A stretch of 64,000 nt of DNA, from positions 124,001 through 188,000 of the forward strand of contig CAZJTZ010000001.1 of NCBI GenBank assembly GCA_964549105.1, read 5' to 3'. Origin of the DNA: Hydrogenedens sp964549105. Lineage in GTDB: Bacteria; Hydrogenedentota; Hydrogenedentia; Hydrogenedentales; Hydrogenedentaceae. The notes under the pieces were generated by a model. That model was not told where the DNA came from, did no database searches, and saw nothing but the letters and a program-made list of their open reading frames with translations. The stretch's first letter is position 1; each line of letters begins with the position of its first letter. Position numbers and translations under genes: made by a program. Shown here in pieces: positions 54,721 to 62,813 of this stretch.

Positions 54721-54924
54721 CTACTTTTTCTTTGCTGCCGGTTTCTTTGCTGCCGGTTTCTTTGCTGCCGGCTTCTTTGCTGCAGGTTCTTTTGCAGCCA
54801 GTTCTTTTGCTGCCAGTTCTTTTGCTGCCGGCTTCTTTGCTGCCGGCTTCTTTGCTGCAGGTTTCTTTGCAGCAGGTTTCTTTGCAGCGGTTTTTTTTGC
54901 AGCGGGCTTCTTTGCAGCGGCCAT
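54721..54924 (-). CDS. Histone H1-like Lys/Ala/Pro-rich protein
   Basis: A 67-residue, extremely basic, low-complexity protein built of AAKKP-type pentapeptide repeats, with a central stretch where Lys-Glu replaces Lys-Lys (AAKELAAKELAAKE). It has no globular domain. Such tails resemble eukaryotic H1 C-termini and bacterial H1-like proteins (Hc1, AlgP/AlgR3-like) that bind DNA or polyanions. The ORF is real by context: AGGAG lies seven bases before the ATG, a candidate promoter and 5' stem-loop precede it, and a strong terminator follows. Its small size and lack of a core domain suggest a nucleoid-associated or RNA-binding accessory protein; this is inferred. Confidence 0.8.
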   Translation of the reverse strand: MAAAKKPAAKKTAAKKPAAKKPAAKKPAAKKPAAKELAAKELAAKEPAAKKPAAKKPAAKKPAAKKK

Positions 54925-54947
54925 GTTTTATCTCCTGTGACTTTTAT

Positions 54948-55003
54948 GTTAAGAGGAAAGATTCTTCAATGACGACTGGTCATTGAACTTCCCTCTTCTT
55001 AAC
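54948..55003 (-). promoter_or_regulatory. 5' leader stem-loop of the H1-like gene
   Basis: TTCAATGAC (54965-54973) pairs perfectly with GTCATTGAA (54979-54987) around GACTG. Beyond an internal loop GAAAGAGG-type and CTTCCCTCTT arms extend the hairpin to 54948/55003, about 20 pairs in all. A TATAAT (minus strand, 55010-55015) would place the transcript start at about 55003, so the hairpin would form the very 5' end of the mRNA, upstream of the ribosome site at 54932-54936. Confidence 0.55.
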
Positions 55004-55009
55004 TATTCA

Positions 55010-55015
55010 ATTATA
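55010..55015 (-). promoter_or_regulatory. Candidate -10 element of the H1-like gene
   Basis: TATAAT on the minus strand, about seven bases before the predicted hairpin start. The -35 is poor (TTTTTG/TTGTTC region), so the call rests on the -10 alone. Confidence 0.35.
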
Positions 55016-55162
55016 ACTTACTTGATAATGAACAAAAATATATTTAAAACGCAAATTTTTTTTTAGTATTTTTACAAAAATGATTTCAGCCTCAATTTAT
55101 AAGGGTCTTAGAACAATTCTATATTAAATAATTTTAAACACAAAAAAATTTTTAATAAAAAG

Positions 55163-55705
55163 TTATAAAGTTTCAACAGTTATATTTTCATTTGTGTAAA
55201 TACAAATTTGTGAAGCAAGTTTTAATGCTTCAGTTGCAATCTCCTCCGCCGACAAATTTGTGTACTTCATTAAAGCGCGTGCTGCTGCTAATGCAAAACC
55301 CGAACCTGACCCGATAGTAAGAATATCATCATCGGGTTCTATAATTTCTCCCGTCCCTGATACCAACAGAATTTCTTCTTTACTACAAACAATAAGCATT
55401 GCATTTAATTGTCTTAAATATTTATCTGTTCTCCATAATTTTCCTAACTCAACAGCAGAACGAGTTAAACTTCCCCGGTATTCTTCCAGTTTTCCTTCAA
55501 ATCGTTCAAACAACGCAAAGGCATCTGAAACAGAACCAGCAAAACCAGCAAGAACTTTTCCGCCATATAATCTCCTTATTTTTGTTGCGGTTCCTTTCAC
55601 AATGGTTTCGCCTAATGTAACCTGGCCGTCGCCTGCAATGGCTACTGTTCCATTTCGTCGAACTGCAATAATTGTAGTCCCTCTAAATTCATTCGTCATA
55701 ATCAT
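55163..55705 (-). CDS. hslV: HslV (ClpQ) protease peptidase subunit
   Basis: A 180-residue Ntn-hydrolase forming the proteolytic core of HslUV. Processing before TTIIAV (after FRG) would expose the N-terminal catalytic Thr. IAGDGQVTLGETIVKGTATK, VLAGFAGSVSDAFALFERFE and IGSGSGFALAAARALM are signature stretches. Length is typical (~175-180). Processing is needed because the ORF has an eight- or nine-residue pro-sequence (two near-by ATGs, at 55705 and 55699). hslU is not adjacent, which is unusual, as hslV-hslU is a common pair. Here hslV follows a sigma-54 activator gene by 16 bases. Confidence 0.95.
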   Translation of the reverse strand: MIMTNEFRGTTIIAVRRNGTVAIAGDGQVTLGETIVKGTATKIRRLYGGKVLAGFAGSVSDAFALFERFEGKLEEYRGSLTRSAVELGKLWRTDKYLRQLNAMLIVCSKEEILLVSGTGEIIEPDDDILTIGSGSGFALAAARALMKYTNLSAEEIATEALKLASQICIYTNENITVETL

Positions 55706-55721
55706 TCACCTTTTCAGTTTA

Positions 55722-57290
55722 TTATATTTTTAATGAACGAGCTGCCCTTTGTGGTTTATATTGTGTTGGGTTGATTCCTAATTTTTCCACGCGCAAACCC
55801 ATTATTCGTTCTGTAATTCCCAATTCTCTCGCTGCTTTTGCCTTGTTCCCTTTCGCATTTTTCAATGCTTCAATTATCATCTCCCTTTCCACGCGTTCAA
55901 GAGTTTCTTCCAGTTTTCCTTTCATTACTGTGTTGGAAGCCTCTGCCGTTTGAAGGGTAGGCGGCAAATGATGGCCGTGTATTACATCATCTGTTGTTAA
56001 AATCACAGCACGCTCAATAATATTTTCTAACTCACGCACATTCCCGGGCCAATGATAACTTATAAGCATATCAATAGCAGGGGTAGAAATTCGACGGACA
56101 TATTTGTTGTTTTCCCGACTATATTTTTCCACAAAATAATTGGCTAATTCTAATATATCTGTTTTCCGCTCGCGTAAGGGAGGAACAAAAATCGGAAACA
56201 CATTTAAGCGATAATATAAATCCTCTCGAAACTTTTCCTCTTCAACAAATTTCTCCAGGTCGCGATTGGTTGCAGCAATAATTCGGACATTAACCCGAAC
56301 CGTTTCTGTGCCCCCTACTCGTTCTAATGTTTTATCTTGTAATACACGAAGCAACTTTGCTTGAATGGTTAAAGGCAAATCGCCAATTTCATCTAAAAAT
56401 ATCGTTCCACCATGAGCCATTTCAAACCTCCCTTTCCTCTGCTGATATGCACCTGTAAAAGCACCTCGTTCATGTCCAAAGAGTTCACTTTCAACAACAG
56501 ATTCAGGCAGTGCTGCACAATTCACTTTTATAAAAGGACCCGTTGCTCGATGACTATTAAAATGTATTGCATAGGCTACCAATTCTTTTCCTGTTCCACT
56601 TTCACCTCGGATAAGAACCGTGGCATCGGTCATAGATACCTGTTGAATTAGATTATATACCTGCTGCATAACTCCAGAACTACCAATCATATTGGAAGGA
56701 TGAAATTTCCTTTTTAGTTCCTCCTGAAGCCGTGTATTTTCAAGTAGCAGGGTTTTTCTTTCTTGTTCATTTCTCATTCTTAACCGAACTGCTCGTGCTA
56801 TCATAGACGCGATAATAGTCAAAACTCGTAAGTCCTCATCTAACGACACATCATTAGAATAAATCCGGTCAGCACTTAAAGTCCCTAAAACCAGATTCTC
56901 CACTTTAATAGGAACACATATATAGGATATCTCCTCTTTTTGCAAATTTTTTCTTGAACCTGTTTTATTAAGGAACATAGGTTCAACAGATACTTTGGGT
57001 ATTATCATGGGTCTCCCCATTTGAGTCACTTTGCCGATGATTCCCTCCCCTACTTTATAAACACCTCGTTCTGACTCCTCACTGGAAAGACCATAAGCGG
57101 CTTCAATTTGTAATTCTCCTTTGTCTTTGTCAAGCAAGGTTATAGTGCCTCGCAACATTCCTGTATGATTTGAAATCGCCTGTAATACAGGATAAAGTTC
57201 TTCACGAAGGTCATAACTACGGTCTAATATTTCACTTATTTCCAGAAGAAGTTTTAATTCTTCTACTGCTCTTTCAGACTGTTCTTTCAT
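55722..57290 (-). CDS. Sigma-54-dependent activator, NifA-like (GAF, AAA+, Fis HTH)
   Basis: A 522-residue bacterial enhancer-binding protein. The N-terminal GAF sensor (about 15-165) is followed by a linker helix, the sigma-54 AAA+ domain (about 200-435) and a Fis-type HTH (about 475-515; KGNKAKAARELGITERIMGL). The AAA+ domain has Walker A GESGTGKELV, the sigma-54-contacting GAFTGA loop, Walker B GGTIFLDEIGDL and the arginine-rich VNVRIIAATNR. It hydrolyses ATP to open sigma-54 promoters; rpoN at 5.2 kb could be its partner. No receiver domain is present, so it is controlled by a GAF ligand or partner, as in NifA. Targets are unknown; it heads a transcript with hslV. Confidence 0.96.
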   Translation of the reverse strand: MKEQSERAVEELKLLLEISEILDRSYDLREELYPVLQAISNHTGMLRGTITLLDKDKGELQIEAAYGLSSEESERGVYKVGEGIIGKVTQMGRPMIIPKVSVEPMFLNKTGSRKNLQKEEISYICVPIKVENLVLGTLSADRIYSNDVSLDEDLRVLTIIASMIARAVRLRMRNEQERKTLLLENTRLQEELKRKFHPSNMIGSSGVMQQVYNLIQQVSMTDATVLIRGESGTGKELVAYAIHFNSHRATGPFIKVNCAALPESVVESELFGHERGAFTGAYQQRKGRFEMAHGGTIFLDEIGDLPLTIQAKLLRVLQDKTLERVGGTETVRVNVRIIAATNRDLEKFVEEEKFREDLYYRLNVFPIFVPPLRERKTDILELANYFVEKYSRENNKYVRRISTPAIDMLISYHWPGNVRELENIIERAVILTTDDVIHGHHLPPTLQTAEASNTVMKGKLEETLERVEREMIIEALKNAKGNKAKAARELGITERIMGLRVEKLGINPTQYKPQRAARSLKI

Positions 57291-57755
57291 TCTTGTAATT
57301 TTATATCCTATTTTAATATTTTTTTGCCTCTATATTTTAAAAAAAATACGAATTTGTATATAGTGTATTTTAACTTATGGGACAGACTCCTTTCAACGAC
57401 TTATCCTGTAAAAAACTATATAAATTACAAATAATTCATAAATGTAGGAACTTGTATTTTCCAGTTTTAAATGATACGAGCGCTATAACACTTCCAATTT
57501 TTTAATTTTGATTAAAAAGAACAACCCTTCAACTCTTTGTTTTAAATATATCTCTTGTGTCAAATTTACCTTTTGTAGTTTCAGATATGCTTCTTACTAT
57601 TTTAAAATTGTCCTTTTAAACAAACGATAACAATTCTCTAATATTTTAGCGAAATAAAATGATTTGCATTTATTGAAATTTATTTGATTAATACTAAATT
57701 ATGTAATAATACATCTATAAAAAAATAACATAATTTTTTTTGAAAGGGATATTTT
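57291..57755. other. AT-rich intergenic region between divergent genes
   Basis: 465 bases with promoters presumed for the sigma-54 activator (minus) and the secreted TIM-barrel protein (plus). No clear -24/-12 or -35/-10 pair or hairpin was found; GAAAGGGAT precedes ATG 57756. Confidence 0.4.
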
Positions 57756-59510
57756 ATGTTTTTCTTTTCCTTTTTGTGTATCACCACTATACAATGCTTT
57801 TCTTTTCAGCAACTGGATATAAATGCAAATGCCTCTACCTTCCCCAAAACGATTCTATTCTCTGCGTCACCAGACCAGATATTAAATGATGCGCAAAGAT
57901 GGAAGGAACAGGGAGTTGATGCCTTTTTCCTCGATTATGTTGCCCGTGAATGGAGCGATAATATCTGGGCTACGGATAAAAAACCATGGACTATAGGAAA
58001 AGATGATGAAACATTCCAAAAAGCATCTCAAGCCAATACCCTTTGCAAAAGTCTGGGAATGGAAACTTACTTAAAAATTTCTTTTGACCATCATCTGGAC
58101 TGGTTCAATGATATTCAATGGGAAAATGTTCTACATAACTTCCGACAATTTGGAATTTTTGCTAAACAGACGGGTTGCACAGGATTTGCTATTGATATTG
58201 AATACATTGGTGAACAGTATAATTTTGATTGGGAGGGATACAAATATGACGCTTACACCCGAAAAGACCTTGTAAAGAAGGTAAGAGAACGAAGTGCTGA
58301 TATCATTAATACGGTATATTCTGTATTTCCGGATATGGTATTTCTTACATTTCCCGAGCAGGGTCCAAATCTTGGTCTCATTATTCAGTTAACATGGATT
58401 GAGGAATTGGCTAAAAAACATGCTGCGGGTGGACTTCATTATTGCATTGAGCATACTTATCGTCTAAAAAATCCGAAGGAAGTTTTGGCATATATCGCTG
58501 GTATTGACCAGATATTTTTGACCTATTTATCACCACAAGCAAAAAAGTATTGGAAAGAAAAGTGTTCAGTTGCACCAGGAATATGGCCCTTCGGATTTGA
58601 CTATGATAGTGGTCATAAACCAGGCTACACGGTAGATGAATTAAAAGAGATATACGCTTTGCATATTGCTACATCGCCAGGATATAACTGGATTTATAGC
58701 CACAACTGTTATGAACAATTATTAGGTCGTCAGTCTGAGTCATTTGAATCTACTGAACCTTTACAAAAATTTTTAGATGTGTTAAAAGAAAAAAAGAAAA
58801 TAACAGACCCATTCTTGCAAGATAGTATTAAATTGTTAAGAGAAAGGGACTTTGACTCATTACAGAAAAAAATAGGTTTTGCATTAGTTCTATTTCCTGC
58901 GGACCCTTATGATAATCCTCGATTTCAAACTGTGCCTATTGACAAATATGAAAATCAATATGATATTTTCTGGAAAATAGGAGAAAAGTATTTAAACGGA
59001 GAGGAGGTAGACTTTCAAGCAATATTCCATCCAATAACCAAGTGGAAAGTTGCAGGTCCATTCCATTCTGGAAATTTTGAGGAAACCCATAAGCAAATAT
59101 TCAGTCCTGAAACCGATTTGAACTTTAACGATTGGAAAACCGTCTCACTTAAACCGAACAAATTATCAATTAACTTTATTGATGTTTTTGGGCCTCAGGA
59201 AGAATCGTGTGGATATGCTACATGCACCTTTGAAGTTTCTCAATCTACCTCTGCACAGATAAGATTTGGATTCAACGATGCAGTCAAAGTATGGCTAATA
59301 AAAGGGACAGAAAGCAATTTAATTTATGACTACTTTGGAGAATCTTCCGTAGTACCGGATAAAGTCATACTTCCTGTATCTCTTGAACCCGGGGTATACA
59401 GAATTTTAACAAAAGTAACAAATAATAAAAGGTTTTGGGGATTTACTTTACGACTTACAGATGAAAAAGGAAATAGTATTTCTGACAAGTTTATAAAAGT
59501 TTTAGATTAG
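57756..59510 (+). CDS. Secreted TIM-barrel glycosidase-like protein of unknown family
   Basis: A 584-residue protein with a signal peptide (to about residue 18). The mature N-terminal ~330 residues look like a (beta/alpha)8 barrel: DQILNDAQRWKEQGVDAFFL, SFDHHLDWFNDIQWEN, TGFAIDIEYIGEQYNFDWEG, SVAPGIWPFGFDYDSGH, SPGYNWIYSHNCYE. Strand ends rich in Asp, Glu, Trp and Tyr suggest a carbohydrate-active site. The C-terminal region (about 425-584) is a beta-sandwich (WKVAGPFHSGNFEETHKQIF, ATCTFEVSQSTSAQIRFGFN), of the type often joined to glycosidases. No CAZy family can be named with confidence. It is probably co-transcribed with the PPK2 gene 32 bases downstream. Confidence 0.62.
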   Translation: MFFFSFLCITTIQCFSFQQLDINANASTFPKTILFSASPDQILNDAQRWKEQGVDAFFLDYVAREWSDNIWATDKKPWTIGKDDETFQKASQANTLCKSLGMETYLKISFDHHLDWFNDIQWENVLHNFRQFGIFAKQTGCTGFAIDIEYIGEQYNFDWEGYKYDAYTRKDLVKKVRERSADIINTVYSVFPDMVFLTFPEQGPNLGLIIQLTWIEELAKKHAAGGLHYCIEHTYRLKNPKEVLAYIAGIDQIFLTYLSPQAKKYWKEKCSVAPGIWPFGFDYDSGHKPGYTVDELKEIYALHIATSPGYNWIYSHNCYEQLLGRQSESFESTEPLQKFLDVLKEKKKITDPFLQDSIKLLRERDFDSLQKKIGFALVLFPADPYDNPRFQTVPIDKYENQYDIFWKIGEKYLNGEEVDFQAIFHPITKWKVAGPFHSGNFEETHKQIFSPETDLNFNDWKTVSLKPNKLSINFIDVFGPQEESCGYATCTFEVSQSTSAQIRFGFNDAVKVWLIKGTESNLIYDYFGESSVVPDKVILPVSLEPGVYRILTKVTNNKRFWGFTLRLTDEKGNSISDKFIKVLD

Positions 59511-59542
59511 ATTGATTTTACGAGTTTAGGAATAAACTATTT

Positions 59543-61009
59543 ATGTTAGACACTGTTAATCTTGATTCTCGTCTTTCAAAAGAACAATTTGATGAACATA
59601 TCCAACCATGGACATTCACCTTTGGAAATTGTCAAAGGGAATTGAGGCAAAAAGGAATACCTACGGTTGTATTAATCGAAGGATGGGATACCTCTGGAAA
59701 AGGAACATTATTAAATCGTTTGCTATTGAATCTCGACCCACGAGGCTATTGGGTTCATAACATTACAAAGCCCAATCGAGAAGAAAAGTTACATCCTTAC
59801 TTATGGCGGTTTTGGAATAAATTGCCGCCTTATGGAGATATTGCGTTCTTTAATCATAGTTGGTATTGGCATATCGTATTAAAAGCACAAAAGGAAAAAT
59901 GGAGTATTTCAAAGATTTGTGCAGAATTGCAAGAACTTAAGACCTTTGAAAGACAACTTATAGAAGATGGCACGATACTTATCAAATTGTTTTTGCATAT
60001 CTCACAGAAGGAACAAAAGAAACGATTTGAGAAACTTGAGAAAGACCCTGCTTTTAAGTGGCGAACTCAGGGCGAAAACAAAGAATTGCTTAAATTATAT
60101 GGTGAACTTTATAAAATTACGGATATTATGCTGGAAGAAACAAATACAGACATTGCCCCATGGTATATTATTCCCGCAACAGATAAGCGATTTTGTATTT
60201 CAGAAGCAGGGGATATTCTTCTGTCTCACTGGGATAATGTCTTAAAAAAGGGATTGGAAACAACTAAATACACATTAGCCTCAAAAGACACAGAACCCTT
60301 AAAAGAGGTTGACCTGTCAAAATCGGTATCACGGGAACAATATGAAAAATTACTACCTAAATATCAGAAAGAACTTAAAAGATTACAGTTCCTATGTTTT
60401 AAGGAAAGGGTACCGGTTGTAATAATGTTTGAAGGTTGGGATGCGTCTGGAAAGGGAGGGGCTATTAAGAGGTTGGTGCGTGAATTAGACCCAAGAGGAT
60501 ATGAAGTAATCCCTATAGGTGCACCTCAGGGAGAAGAGAAAAGGCATCATCATCTATGGCGTTTCTGGAAAGCCTTACCCAAAGCAGGGCATTTCACCAT
60601 ATATGACCGCTCCTGGTATGGTAGAGTTTTGGTTGAAAGAATTGAAGGATTCGCAAAACCCGAAGAATGGATGCGTGCTTACAGTGAAATAAACGAGTTT
60701 GAACTTCAATTGGTAAAATGGGGAGCCATTATGATTAAATTCTGGCTACATATCTCCCCTGAAGAACAATTACGAAGATTTGAGGAACGGCAATCGAACC
60801 CATATAAACAGTGGAAAATTACAGAAGAAGATTGGCGAAATAGGGCAAGATGGAAAGAGTATGAAGAAGCCGTATCCGATATGATTGATAGGACTTCTAC
60901 TGTGTATGCTCCATGGACAATTGTTGAAGGAAACGATAAACTATTTGCCAGAATAAAGATTTTAGAATCCGTTATTAATGGCATAAAGAAAAGTGTTAAT
61001 AATAAATAG
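59543..61009 (+). CDS. Two-domain polyphosphate kinase 2 (polyphosphate:AMP phosphotransferase type)
   Basis: A 488-residue protein with two PPK2 P-loop domains. The C-terminal domain (about 260-480) is complete: Walker A EGWDASGKGGAIKRL, LDPRGYEV, and the Walker-B-like TIYDRSWYGRVLVERIEGF. The N-terminal domain (about 10-235) keeps EGWDTSGKGTLLNRL and LDPRGYW but has FFNHSWYWHIV where the catalytic Asp-Arg should be, so it is probably inactive. Class II PPK2 enzymes of this size phosphorylate AMP to ADP using polyphosphate, with an inactive N-terminal copy. It likely functions in energy or nucleotide balance. The ribosome site (AGGA, 11 bases) is rather distant. Confidence 0.93.
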   Translation: MLDTVNLDSRLSKEQFDEHIQPWTFTFGNCQRELRQKGIPTVVLIEGWDTSGKGTLLNRLLLNLDPRGYWVHNITKPNREEKLHPYLWRFWNKLPPYGDIAFFNHSWYWHIVLKAQKEKWSISKICAELQELKTFERQLIEDGTILIKLFLHISQKEQKKRFEKLEKDPAFKWRTQGENKELLKLYGELYKITDIMLEETNTDIAPWYIIPATDKRFCISEAGDILLSHWDNVLKKGLETTKYTLASKDTEPLKEVDLSKSVSREQYEKLLPKYQKELKRLQFLCFKERVPVVIMFEGWDASGKGGAIKRLVRELDPRGYEVIPIGAPQGEEKRHHHLWRFWKALPKAGHFTIYDRSWYGRVLVERIEGFAKPEEWMRAYSEINEFELQLVKWGAIMIKFWLHISPEEQLRRFEERQSNPYKQWKITEEDWRNRARWKEYEEAVSDMIDRTSTVYAPWTIVEGNDKLFARIKILESVINGIKKSVNNK

Positions 61010-61203
61010 AAGATTTCTCAGATTTTGATTTCCATTTATTCACAGTTCAAACTATTTATAACTAACTTTTTTACAAAATAATTTTATAATTTTTTTATCC
61101 TTTTTATACATTTAGCATATATTTTTATAACTTGTTGGTAATAAGTTATTTACATATATCACCTTTAACTCTATATACTATATCCTTAATAATAGAGAAA
61201 TAG

Positions 61204-61233
61204 TTGAAACTTTTATCAAACTTATGGTATATT
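61204..61233 (+). promoter_or_regulatory. Sigma-70-type promoter of the structured RNA
   Basis: TTGAAA (61204-61209) and TATATT (61228-61233), 18-base spacer, would start transcription at about 61240, at the 5' edge of the RNA's closing stem. Confidence 0.6.
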
Positions 61234-61239
61234 AATAAT

Positions 61240-61455
61240 GTTGGTGGCAGAGCTGTGAATGTGTTCCCTATGCTACTACACACATCAAGGTCCAATTGAA
61301 TCCAACACATAGTGAAGCACATAAAATGCTGCCAGTGGTTGTCCTCCCATTACCACTGCAGCGCATATCTCTCTCTCCGGAATAACTGATATCCCGGTTT
61401 ACCCCGGCCGGGAATCCTCTCTTCCGCTTCTCCGCAGCTCTGCTACCCTTTTGTG
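61240..61455 (+). ncRNA. Candidate structured non-coding RNA of unknown class
   Basis: About 215 bases, visibly GC-richer than the AT-rich DNA on either side, with no ORF. A perfect-length closing stem (61243-61255 with 61435-61447; 13 pairs, one G-U) joins the ends. Inside are three arms: 61259-61272 with 61308-61322 (13 pairs, one bulge, one mismatch, 35-base loop); 61326-61339 with 61352-61366 (13 pairs, two small bulges); and 61378-61382/61422-61426 enclosing TCCCGG at 61392-61397 with CCGGGA at 61408-61413. A promoter precedes it and CCCTTTTGTGTTTTG follows, ending it like a terminator. It lies between convergent coding genes. I find no tmRNA, SRP, RNase P or cobalamin-box motif; 6S-like is possible but the three-arm fold argues against it. 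Confidence 0.62.
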
Positions 61456-61668
61456 TTTTGACCCCTCAGAGCACGAAATTCTATAAAGGTGGCGGTTTCC
61501 CCTACTGATACCTTATTTTTTTATTAGCATCAGAATACATATATCCTTAAATCAATTATTGTAAAAACCACTAAATTAGATAGGACAATTATCAACAAAA
61601 CATTTCCTATTTCAACTTACAAAATTAAGATTATTGATAATAAAACATTCTATTCCTACATTCTGGAT
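61456..61668. other. Remainder of the intergenic region after the RNA
   Basis: AT-rich with no coding frame. AAGGT near 61486 and ACCTT near 61510 could pair ahead of a T-run (about 61515-61521), a weak terminator candidate. Otherwise nothing is recognised, as with 61010-61203 to the left of the RNA. Confidence 0.35.
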
Positions 61669-62802
61669 TTATAGTATTTCTTCTGAACTTAAAGTAATAG
61701 TTCTGATTTGTTTTGATAAATCGAGGAAAGTGCATTCAATTTCTGTCCCAGAAGACGGGTTCAACAAATTTATAATCTGTTCTGCACTTAATCCTTTAAT
61801 CTCCCATTCGTTTATTTTTAGCAAGGTTTCACCACCTTTTAAGTTTCCTTCCTTCCATGCAGGAGAATCTTCTACAACGCCAATAACCCAACCCTTCTCA
61901 TCGCAATAGTCAAGTAATATCCCTGTTCCTATCCATTTTTCTTCTGGAACGATATTTCCCTTTAAAAAACAAACTTTGGCCCCTTCATAGTTGAGATACA
62001 TAACAAATTGACGCAAAAAACGAGTCCCTAAACTTATGTCTTTTTCGCCGGGTACCGAAACGGATAGCAAGTTGTCAAACTTTTGATTTCCTATTTTTAA
62101 TGAAGTCAGACGAAAATATTGAACTGCCTTTCCCCCATAAAAATGGGCAATTTTATTCTTTTCTGTAATTAAACCTTGTTCATTTGAAAAACCCATAGGA
62201 ACAACTATGTATTCACTTTTCGCCAGGTCTATATTGGCAACGGCTGCTATTTTTGTGTTCAGGGTAATTGAAACTTTAGGACAGGGCTGCTCTGCCGAAA
62301 AATAAAGCCTTTCACATAGCATATCTTTAGTCTTTATTGTTCTTTGGGGAGATATTAATTGCCACACAATCCTTTTGTTTCCAAAGTCTATATATATTTC
62401 ATAACCAGGATAATGGAGTGGAACTATTCCATTGATGAGAACGCCCATATTCTTTGATATTTTTGATAAGTCTGATAACAGCACCTTTCCTTGATAATCA
62501 GGGATAGTTGAAATATTTAATTTTTGATTATCCAACACAACATTATCACCTGAATATTGTTTTTCTTTATTAATAATACTTGTAAAATTTTTATCAAATA
62601 CTGGGACTGAAACACCTGTATCTACAAGAAAGAACGAGTTTAATATGTCACTGTTTCCTGAGTTTATTAAAATTGTGCCTCTATTTATAATAAAATCTGT
62701 GTGAAATTGTTCCTGTCCTATAGCAAAGTAAGGTAAAAAATACACAAATCCTATAATTACAAAATAATAGGATAAACGGATACGACTTCGTTGTTCTTTC
62801 AT
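61669..62802 (-). CDS. Retropepsin-like aspartic protease with C-terminal PDZ domain
   Basis: About 377 residues from ATG 62802, which lies 11 bases after the preceding stop; a TTG 15 codons earlier would overlap that gene. An N-terminal signal/anchor (about 10-28; SYYFVIIGFVYFLPYFAI) precedes two retropepsin-like lobes. Lobe 1 has NSFFLVDTGVSVPVF (DTG motif); lobe 2 has VANIDLAKSEYIVVPMGF, where DTG is degraded to DLA. The PDZ domain is at the C-terminus (VIGVVEDSPAWKEGNLKGGE). It may be a periplasmic peptidase or a binding protein with reduced activity. It is coupled to the lipoprotein-like gene upstream. Confidence 0.8.
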   Translation of the reverse strand: MKEQRSRIRLSYYFVIIGFVYFLPYFAIGQEQFHTDFIINRGTILINSGNSDILNSFFLVDTGVSVPVFDKNFTSIINKEKQYSGDNVVLDNQKLNISTIPDYQGKVLLSDLSKISKNMGVLINGIVPLHYPGYEIYIDFGNKRIVWQLISPQRTIKTKDMLCERLYFSAEQPCPKVSITLNTKIAAVANIDLAKSEYIVVPMGFSNEQGLITEKNKIAHFYGGKAVQYFRLTSLKIGNQKFDNLLSVSVPGEKDISLGTRFLRQFVMYLNYEGAKVCFLKGNIVPEEKWIGTGILLDYCDEKGWVIGVVEDSPAWKEGNLKGGETLLKINEWEIKGLSAEQIINLLNPSSGTEIECTFLDLSKQIRTITLSSEEIL

Positions 62803-62813
62803 AATAGAGCGGA

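Noticed and set aside
54732..54986. Plus-strand frame opposite the H1-like gene, Leu-rich
   Set aside because: It mirrors the Lys/Ala repeat and has no ribosome site; the minus-strand gene has promoter, ribosome site and terminator.
61240..61455. Cobalamin riboswitch, SRP RNA, RNase P RNA or tmRNA
   Set aside because: The cobalamin GCCACTG/B12-box set, SRP GGAAGCAGCC loop, RNase P GAGGAAAGTCC and tmRNA ends are not present, and no downstream plus-strand gene exists for a riboswitch to control.
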